Assembly (NCBI RefSeq): GCF_008001035.1
Contig: NZ_CP042856.1
Coordinates: 1-64,000 of the forward strand
Direction of reading: 5' to 3'
Source of the DNA: Salinibacterium sp. dk2585
Lineage (GTDB): Bacteria; Actinomycetota; Actinomycetes; Actinomycetales; Microbacteriaceae
Length of the DNA: 64,000 nt
This document shows positions 59,113 to 64,000 of the stretch, in pieces; positions within the stretch are counted from its first letter, which is position 1; the number at the start of each line of letters is the position of its first letter. The notes below the pieces were generated by a model that was given only the letters and a program-made list of their open reading frames with translations, searched no databases and was not told the DNA's origin. Both the position numbers and the translations under genes were made by a program.

Positions 59113-59931
59113 GTGGACAGAGCCACACGCAACGCACTGGTGGTGGAGAACCTGCCGCTCGTCGGTTACCTCGTCTCCGAGCTGTGCGCCCGCGCCACTC
59201 ACCTCTCCCGCGACGACCTGGCATCGGCGGGCGCGATCGGCCTCATCACGGCCGCCGAGTCCTTCAAGCCTGAGCTGGGAATCCCCTTCGGCGCCTACGC
59301 CCGCAAGCGCATCCTCGGTGCCTTCTCTGACGAGCTGCGCTCCGAGGACTGGGCGAGCCGCGGCACCCGCAAGCGCATCAAGGAGACCCTCGCGGTCGAG
59401 GAGAAGCTCACCGCCGCTCTCGGCCGCCGCCCCTCCGCAGACGAGGTCGCCAACGCCCTCGGCGTCACCCGCGACGAGGCGCAGCAGGCGATGGCGGATG
59501 CCTCACGCCACGTCACGACGCTCGATGACGTCACCTCTGACCAGCTCGTCGCCGAGACCGTGCTGCCGGAGGAGCAGCTGCTCGAGAACGAGCGCACCGT
59601 CTTTGTGCGCTCGGCCGTCGATGTGCTGCCCGAGAAGATGCGCCACATCATCACGGCGATCTACTTCGAGGACCGCACGGTCAAGGAGGTGGCCGAGGAG
59701 CTCGGCATCACCCACTCGGCCGTGTCGCAGCAGCGCTCGGAGGCGATCCGCCTCCTGCGCGATGGCATGAACACGCACTTCGCTGATGACGAGAGCGAGC
59801 ACGAGCCACAGTCGCGCATCTCGGCCGCGAGCCGCAGCGCCTACCTTGCGCGCCTCGCCGACCAGGCCTTCAGTGGCATGTCGCGGGCGGCGTTCCCGGC
59901 CCCCCAGCTCCTGAATTCAGAAATCGCCTAA
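59113..59931 (+). CDS. fliA: RNA polymerase sigma factor FliA (sigma-28)
   Basis: This 272-residue sigma-70-family factor directs late flagellar genes. Regions 2 (NLPLVGYLVSELCARATHLSRDDLASAGAIGLITAAESF), 3 (EKLTAALGRRPSADEVANALGVTRDE) and 4 (ITAIYFEDRTVKEVAEELGITHSAVSQQRSEAIRLLRDG) are visible. I chose the GTG at 59113 because GGGGG lies seven bases upstream and the N terminus then matches the family; the longer ATG at 59080 is possible. A 45-residue tail follows region 4. The fliC promoter begins at its stop codon. No flgM is in the window. Confidence 0.92.
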   Translation: MDRATRNALVVENLPLVGYLVSELCARATHLSRDDLASAGAIGLITAAESFKPELGIPFGAYARKRILGAFSDELRSEDWASRGTRKRIKETLAVEEKLTAALGRRPSADEVANALGVTRDEAQQAMADASRHVTTLDDVTSDQLVAETVLPEEQLLENERTVFVRSAVDVLPEKMRHIITAIYFEDRTVKEVAEELGITHSAVSQQRSEAIRLLRDGMNTHFADDESEHEPQSRISAASRSAYLARLADQAFSGMSRAAFPAPQLLNSEIA

Positions 59932-59955
59932 CGGATGCCGAGAGGCAGCCGATAG
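59929..59955 (+). promoter_or_regulatory. Sigma-28 promoter of fliC, overlapping the fliA stop codon
   Basis: TAAC (59929-59932) is followed by 15 bases and GCCGATAG (59948-59955). The -35 TAAC includes the fliA TAA stop. It lies about 60 bases upstream of the fliC start. Confidence 0.82.
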
Positions 59956-60016
59956 CTAGAGTTACCGGCCCATGGATGGGCCGGCGAACACCACCCACAT
60001 CACGGAGGAAAACACC

Positions 60017-60928
60017 ATGGGTATGCAGATCAACACCAACGTTGCGGCGCTCAACGCGTACCGCAACCTGTCCAACACGCAGAACGACCTCTCGAAGTCG
60101 CTTGAGAAACTCTCCAGTGGCCTCCGGATCAACCGTGCTGCAGACGACGCGGCCGGCCTCGCGATCTCCGAGGGCCTGCGCTCGCAGGTCGGCGGACTCA
60201 ACGTCGCGGCGCGCAACGCCCAGGACGGCATCTCGGTCATCCAGACCGCGGAAGGCGCCCTGACCGAGGTTCACTCCATCCTGCAGCGCATGCGTGACCT
60301 CGCGGTGCAGGCGGGTAACGACTCGAACAACGATGAGTCGCGCACCGCCATCGCGACGGAGGCAACTGCCCTGACCGCCGAGCTCGGTCGCATCTCGGAG
60401 TCGACGAACTTCAACGGCCTCGACCTCCTCAAGGGTGGCTCCATGAGCTTCCAGGTCGGCGCCAACGGCGATGCCTCATCGCAGATCAGCGTCAACCTCG
60501 CTGACCTGACGACGGCTCTCGCCGGTGTCGTCACGCTGACGGAGGGCACGGCTGGCACGCCTGGTGACCCGGATGCCACGCCGCCTGTGGACCCGACCCC
60601 CGGCGCTGCTGGCACGGCCACCATGACGATCGACTTCAACGACGCTGAAGCTGCTGCACTCGCGATCACCGCGCTTGACACGGCCATCACGAACATCTCG
60701 ACGTCGCGTTCCGAGCTCGGTGCCGTGCAGAACCGCTTCGAGTCGACGATCAACTCGCTCAACGTGTCGGCGGAGAACCTCGCCGCTGCCGAGTCGCGCA
60801 TCCGCGACACCGACATGGCGTCGGAGATGGTCAACTACACCCGCGCGAACATCCTGTCGCAGGCCGGTACCGCCATGCTCGCGCAGGCGAACCAGTCGAA
60901 CCAGGGCGTTCTCCAGCTCCTCGGCTAG
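60017..60928 (+). CDS. fliC: Flagellin
   Basis: This 303-residue filament protein has the conserved D0/D1 ends: MGMQINTNVAALNAYRNLSNTQNDLSKSLEKLSSGLRINRAADDAAGLAISEGLRSQ and the C-terminal NLAAAESRIRDTDMASEMVNYTRANILSQAGTAMLAQANQSNQGVLQLLG. The central variable part (about 160-225) has a Pro/Thr/Gly/Asp-rich insert (TPGDPDATPPVDPTPGAAGT). The ATG at 60017 follows GGAGG. A sigma-28 promoter and a downstream hairpin make it monocistronic. Confidence 0.98.
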   Translation: MGMQINTNVAALNAYRNLSNTQNDLSKSLEKLSSGLRINRAADDAAGLAISEGLRSQVGGLNVAARNAQDGISVIQTAEGALTEVHSILQRMRDLAVQAGNDSNNDESRTAIATEATALTAELGRISESTNFNGLDLLKGGSMSFQVGANGDASSQISVNLADLTTALAGVVTLTEGTAGTPGDPDATPPVDPTPGAAGTATMTIDFNDAEAAALAITALDTAITNISTSRSELGAVQNRFESTINSLNVSAENLAAAESRIRDTDMASEMVNYTRANILSQAGTAMLAQANQSNQGVLQLLG

Positions 60929-60947
60929 TCCGAAGAGTAGCTAGACC

Positions 60948-61004
60948 ACACCTGGTGGTGCTCGCGCGCGGAACTGGACCTCTTCGCGCGGGCACCCCAG
61001 GTGT
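60948..61004 (+). terminator. Hairpin downstream of fliC
   Basis: ACACCTGG (60948-60955) pairs with CCAGGTGT (60997-61004), and further pairing GGTGC/GCACC and CGCGCG/CGCGCG lies inside. It is a strong extended stem 20 bases after the fliC stop and upstream of fliD. Confidence 0.7.
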
Positions 61005-61049
61005 CTCTGTATTCGAACCATCCATATGACTTCTTAGAGGGGGAGTGTC

Positions 61050-62372
61050 ATGGGCATCAGCCTTCCGGGCCTCGCCAGCGGGCTCGACAGCGCCTCGCTC
61101 ATCAAGCAGCTGATGCAGCTTGAGGCGATCCCCCAGACCCTCCTCAAGAACAAGGCGACGGTCACGACCAGCACCGTCACGGTGCTGCAGGCGCTCAACA
61201 CCCGCATCTCAGACCTCGCCGAGCTGGCAAAGACGACGGGGAAGCCCGAGGCCCTCGACCTGCACACGGCAAGCAGCAGTTCCGAGTCGGTCACCGCGAC
61301 GGTCGGCAAGGGCGCCGGGGCAGGGTCGCTCGACATCGTGGTCGAATCGCTTGCCACCAAGCAGACATCCGTTTCGCAGGCTATGACAGCCTGGACGGGC
61401 GACCTGACCATCGACGGCGCGAACGGCCCCGTGACGGTCACGGGTGACTCGATCGATTCCCTTCTCACGGCCATCAACAACTCCGAGGCCGGGGTGACGG
61501 CCATGAAGGTCTCCGCAGGCAAGGACGAGTTCGGCGAGAACCAGTACCGCCTTCAGTTGACCTCGGCCGAGACCGGCGCGGCGTCCGCCTTCACTGTCAC
61601 GGGCCTGACCACGACCGAGACGAGCGAGGCGAAGGATGCCTCGGTGAAGCTGTGGGCAGGCACCGCCGCCGAGCAGACCGTCACCTCCTCGAGCAACACC
61701 TTCGACGACCTCCTCCCGGGTGTCGCCGTGACGGTGAGCAAGGCATCCGCCGACCCCGTCACCCTCACGGTCGCCCGCGACACGGAGGGCGCCACGAAGG
61801 TCGCCGAGGACTTCATCACGAAGCTCACCGAGGTCTTCAGCTTCATCGACTCGCGCAGCAAGGTCACCACGACGACCGACGCGAGCGGCAACCCCAAGAC
61901 CGAGGGCGGCATCTTCCAGGGCGACAGCACCGTGCGCGCCGCCAAGCAGTCGCTCATGACCGCCATCTCGATGCCCATCAACGGCCACTCGCCGTCGGAG
62001 ATCGGCATCAGCGTCACCAAGACCGGCACGATCGAGTTCGACGCCGAGAAGTTCGCCGCCGCCCTCACCGAGGACCCCACCAAGGTCGAGTCGGCCCTCG
62101 CGGGACTTGCGACGCGGGTCGCGGATGCCGCGGGCATCCAGTCCGACAAGTACGACGGCGTGCTCACCAGCAGGATCAAGGGCCAGGAATCCCTCGCCCG
62201 CAACCTCAACGACCAGGTCGCCGAATGGGATAACCGTCTCGCCAAGCGCCAGTCCACCCTCGAGCGCACCTACGCCGCCCTCGAGGTGCGCATGAGCGCC
62301 CTCAACTCGCAGTCCTCATGGCTCAGCTCCCAGATCGCCTCCCTCCCGACGTATGAAGGCAGCAAGAAATGA
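61050..62372 (+). CDS. fliD: Flagellar filament cap protein
   Basis: This 440-residue cap protein shows the FliD start ISLPGLASGLDSASLIKQLMQLEAIPQTLLKNKATV, the FliD_N region, and the C-terminal coiled part NDQVAEWDNRLAKRQSTLERTYAALEVRMSALNSQSSWLSSQIASL. It polymerises flagellin at the filament tip. A GAGGGGGAG site precedes the ATG. It overlaps fliS by four bases. Confidence 0.96.
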   Translation: MGISLPGLASGLDSASLIKQLMQLEAIPQTLLKNKATVTTSTVTVLQALNTRISDLAELAKTTGKPEALDLHTASSSSESVTATVGKGAGAGSLDIVVESLATKQTSVSQAMTAWTGDLTIDGANGPVTVTGDSIDSLLTAINNSEAGVTAMKVSAGKDEFGENQYRLQLTSAETGAASAFTVTGLTTTETSEAKDASVKLWAGTAAEQTVTSSSNTFDDLLPGVAVTVSKASADPVTLTVARDTEGATKVAEDFITKLTEVFSFIDSRSKVTTTTDASGNPKTEGGIFQGDSTVRAAKQSLMTAISMPINGHSPSEIGISVTKTGTIEFDAEKFAAALTEDPTKVESALAGLATRVADAAGIQSDKYDGVLTSRIKGQESLARNLNDQVAEWDNRLAKRQSTLERTYAALEVRMSALNSQSSWLSSQIASLPTYEGSKK

Positions 62373-62806
62373 CGATGTACGGAATCGACGCCCGCCGTGC
62401 CGACTACGCACGCGAAGCCATCCTCAACGCCTCACCCGCTCGCCTGCTCACGATGCTCTACGACCGGCTCATCCTCGACCTGCAGCGGGCCGAGATCGCG
62501 CAGGACATCGAAGACTGGGAGTCGGCGTCGACCCACCTGCTGCACGCGCAGGACATCCTCGCGGAGCTCACCTCCTCGCTCAAGGTCGACGAGTGGGACG
62601 GTGCCGAAGGACTCCTCGGCGTGTACACCTTCGCGACGAAGGCGCTCGTCTTCGCCAACATCCACCGCGACGTCGAGAGCACGCGCGTGTGCATCACCCT
62701 GCTTGAGCCGCTGCGTCAGACCTGGCACGAGGCGGCCGCGCAGGCGCCAACCGCCGCGGCCCCGCCCGTCGAGCGCAGCCTCGGCGGCACCCTCGGGGTC
62801 GCGTGA
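62369..62806 (+). CDS. fliS: Flagellar export chaperone FliS
   Basis: This 145-residue helical protein has the FliS core REAILNASPARLLTMLYDRLILDLQRAEIAQ and the AQDILAELTSSLKVDEWDGAEGLLGVYTF block. FliS keeps flagellin unfolded before export. It is coupled to fliD (ATGA) and to the next gene (GTGA). Confidence 0.95.
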   Translation: MTMYGIDARRADYAREAILNASPARLLTMLYDRLILDLQRAEIAQDIEDWESASTHLLHAQDILAELTSSLKVDEWDGAEGLLGVYTFATKALVFANIHRDVESTRVCITLLEPLRQTWHEAAAQAPTAAAPPVERSLGGTLGVA

Positions 62807-63111
62807 GCATGGCAATGCCCGACACGAGCTTCGACGCGTGGGTCGCCGCGCTCGACGAGCTTGAGCGCGAGCTCGAGTGGGCCGACGATGTCGTCAGCGG
62901 GCGCGGCGCCCAGTGGACGCCGCCGCAGGGCCTCGGCCGGATGCCGGCCGAACTCGTCGACCGGGCCACCCGCATCCTCGATGCGCAGCGGAACCTCATG
63001 ACGCGGCTCGACGAGGAACGCCAGGACGTGGGGCGGCACATTGCCGCGCTGCGGAGTGTGCCGGCGGTGACGGATGCCGCGGCATCCGTCTATCTCGACG
63101 TCGCGGGCTGA
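62803..63111 (+). CDS. FliT-position protein (probable flagellar chaperone)
   Basis: This 102-residue acidic helical protein (SFDAWVAALDELERELEWADDVVSG; ATRILDAQRNLMTRLDEERQDVGRHIAALRS) follows fliS exactly where fliT is usually found. Sequence alone does not establish FliT. The GTG overlaps the fliS stop. It ends the fliD-fliS operon. Confidence 0.65.
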   Translation: MSMAMPDTSFDAWVAALDELERELEWADDVVSGRGAQWTPPQGLGRMPAELVDRATRILDAQRNLMTRLDEERQDVGRHIAALRSVPAVTDAAASVYLDVAG

Positions 63112-63225
63112 CTCCCGCACCAACGATGCGTCTGAGAGTGCGCGATGCGGCCCCAGGAACGGCAGCGACGAGCACAACGGAACGCATCGATGGGATTGGC
63201 GTCAGACCAATAACTGAAAAGCACC

Positions 63226-63252
63226 TAACGGCTGCGGCACCGGTGCCGATAG
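63226..63252 (+). promoter_or_regulatory. Sigma-28-type promoter of flgB
   Basis: TAAC (63226-63229) is followed by 15 bases and GCCGATAG (63245-63252). The elements are identical to the fliC promoter (CTAACGG...GCCGATAGCT). It lies 78 bases upstream of flgB. Confidence 0.75.
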
Positions 63253-63329
63253 CTGAACAAGAGCAGGGATCGCTCGCACCCCAGGCCATGGATCGGCCGG
63301 AACCACACCATCCATGAAACGGGACGACA

Positions 63330-63671
63330 GTGTTCGAATCTGTGACCTCGCTCGCCCTCGGCAGCGCGCTCGACGGACTCTCGCAGCGCCAGCGAGTCAT
63401 CGCCAACAACATCGCGAACGTCAACACCCCCGGCTACAAGGCCCAGCGGGTGCTCTTCGAGGATGCCCTCGCCAAGTCGGTGCGCGAGGGTGATGGCGCC
63501 GTCGCCGCGACCGTGGCCGACTCGCTCGAGCCCACCCGCCTGGATGGCAACAACGTCAACCTCGACACCGAGACGCTCTCCAACGTCGACACCCTCCTGC
63601 GCTACCAGTTCGCCGCACGCGCGGTCGAGGGGCAGTTCACGAGCGTCCGCGCCGCCCTGAGAACGAACTAG
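63330..63671 (+). CDS. flgB: Flagellar basal-body rod protein FlgB
   Basis: This 113-residue proximal rod protein has the rod motif LDGLSQRQRVIANNIANVNTPGYKAQRVLFEDAL and the C-terminal TLLRYQFAARAVEGQFTSVRAAL. The GTG at 63330 is used. It heads a basal-body operon whose next gene is flgC. Confidence 0.95.
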   Translation: MFESVTSLALGSALDGLSQRQRVIANNIANVNTPGYKAQRVLFEDALAKSVREGDGAVAATVADSLEPTRLDGNNVNLDTETLSNVDTLLRYQFAARAVEGQFTSVRAALRTN

Positions 63672-63687
63672 CACAGGGGACGAACTG

Positions 63688-64000
63688 ATGACCTTCGACG
63701 CAATCGGCATCGCCGGCACGGGACTCACGCTCCACCGCAAGTGGCTCGACGCCGTCTCCGACAACCTCGCCAACGTCAACACGGTGCGCGGCACCGACGA
63801 CGAGGCCTTCCGCGCTCGCTACGTCGTCGCCCAGGCGGGCGAGGGCACGACGGGTGTCTACGTGCAGGGTGCCGCCTACGGCGACGCCGAGGGCCGCGTG
63901 GTCTACGAACCCGACCACCCCCTCGCCGACGAGGCCGGCTACGTGCGCTACCCCGAGATCGACATGGCCAGCCAGATGGGCCAGCTCATCATGGCCCAGC
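63688..64000 (+). CDS. flgC: Flagellar basal-body rod protein FlgC (cut by window end)
   Basis: The first 104 residues are present: MTFDAIGIAGTGLTLHRKWLDAVSDNLANVN, then the FlgC-like VYEPDHPLADEAGYVRYPEIDMASQMGQLIMAQ. The rod motif ANVNT is intact. AGGGGA lies about eight bases before the ATG. The remaining 25 or so residues lie beyond the window. Confidence 0.94.
   Translation, partial: MTFDAIGIAGTGLTLHRKWLDAVSDNLANVNTVRGTDDEAFRARYVVAQAGEGTTGVYVQGAAYGDAEGRVVYEPDHPLADEAGYVRYPEIDMASQMGQLIMAQ

Noticed and set aside
1-64000. CRISPR array, rRNA or tRNA genes
   Set aside because: No regularly spaced direct repeats, rRNA signatures or cloverleaf candidates were seen by eye on either strand. A tRNA scan would be decisive.

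Overview
This window is high-GC actinobacterial chromosome. The gene order dnaA / rpmH-rnpA-yidD-yidC-jag-rsmG-parA-parB, the trxB-trxA and murJ neighbours, rpsF-ssb-rpsR-rplI-dnaB and a compact flagellar cluster all point to a motile member of the Micrococcales, most probably Microbacteriaceae. That placement is inferred from synteny and protein character; no database was searched.

Layout. 1-2000: dnaA on the minus strand with DnaA boxes on both sides, divergent from rpmH. 2000-7260: the origin-proximal maintenance block with RNase P protein, the YidD/YidC membrane insertion pair, the RNA-binding protein Jag, RsmG and ParA/ParB, with three strong parS palindromes, one of them lying across the parA start codon. 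7285-17280: cell envelope and redox genes (Ddl, an aminotransferase, thioredoxin and its reductase, MurJ, a DUF6049-type protein, CCA-adding enzyme, inositol-phosphate synthase). 17340-21000: rpsF-ssb-rpsR-rplI behind a leader that looks like the S6:S18 autoregulatory element, then dnaB behind a 500-base region with a second cluster of DnaA boxes. 21000-23440: a small lower-GC accessory segment with a 441-residue protein of unknown function and a DUF1778/GNAT toxin-antitoxin pair. 23470-34490: a formylglycine-enzyme-like protein without the catalytic cysteines, small acidic and membrane proteins, a protein tyrosine phosphatase with purB, a WXG-like protein overlapping a secreted-type alpha/beta hydrolase, an aminotransferase, and a three-gene 2-oxoacid dehydrogenase complex. 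34500-40820: zinc biology, with znuA-znuC-znuB-zur behind a Zur-box-like site, followed by cysteine-poor (zinc-independent) L28, L33 and S14 and by HU. 40830-49030: stress and redox accessory genes. 49350-55470: a CopD-CtaG fusion, an orphan Pif1/RecD-like helicase, and a heme oxygenase with a DtxR/IdeR-like iron box next to a DUF2470 protein. 55540-64000: fliW, flgL, flgK, flgN (minus) and fliA, fliC, fliD, fliS, a FliT-position gene, flgB and flgC (plus, cut by the window end). Three class-3 flagellar promoters of the form TAAC/TTAC-N15-GCCGA(T/C)AG are visible.

The most unusual signals are non-coding: a composite three-unit 16-base repeat abutting the stop codons of three minus-strand genes (trxA, heme oxygenase, fliW), the DnaA-box cluster ahead of dnaB, and structured leaders ahead of rpsF and rpmB. 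The least explained coding material is the 21-23 kb accessory segment and the WXG-like/hydrolase pair. No tRNA, rRNA, CRISPR array, transposase or prophage structural gene was found.
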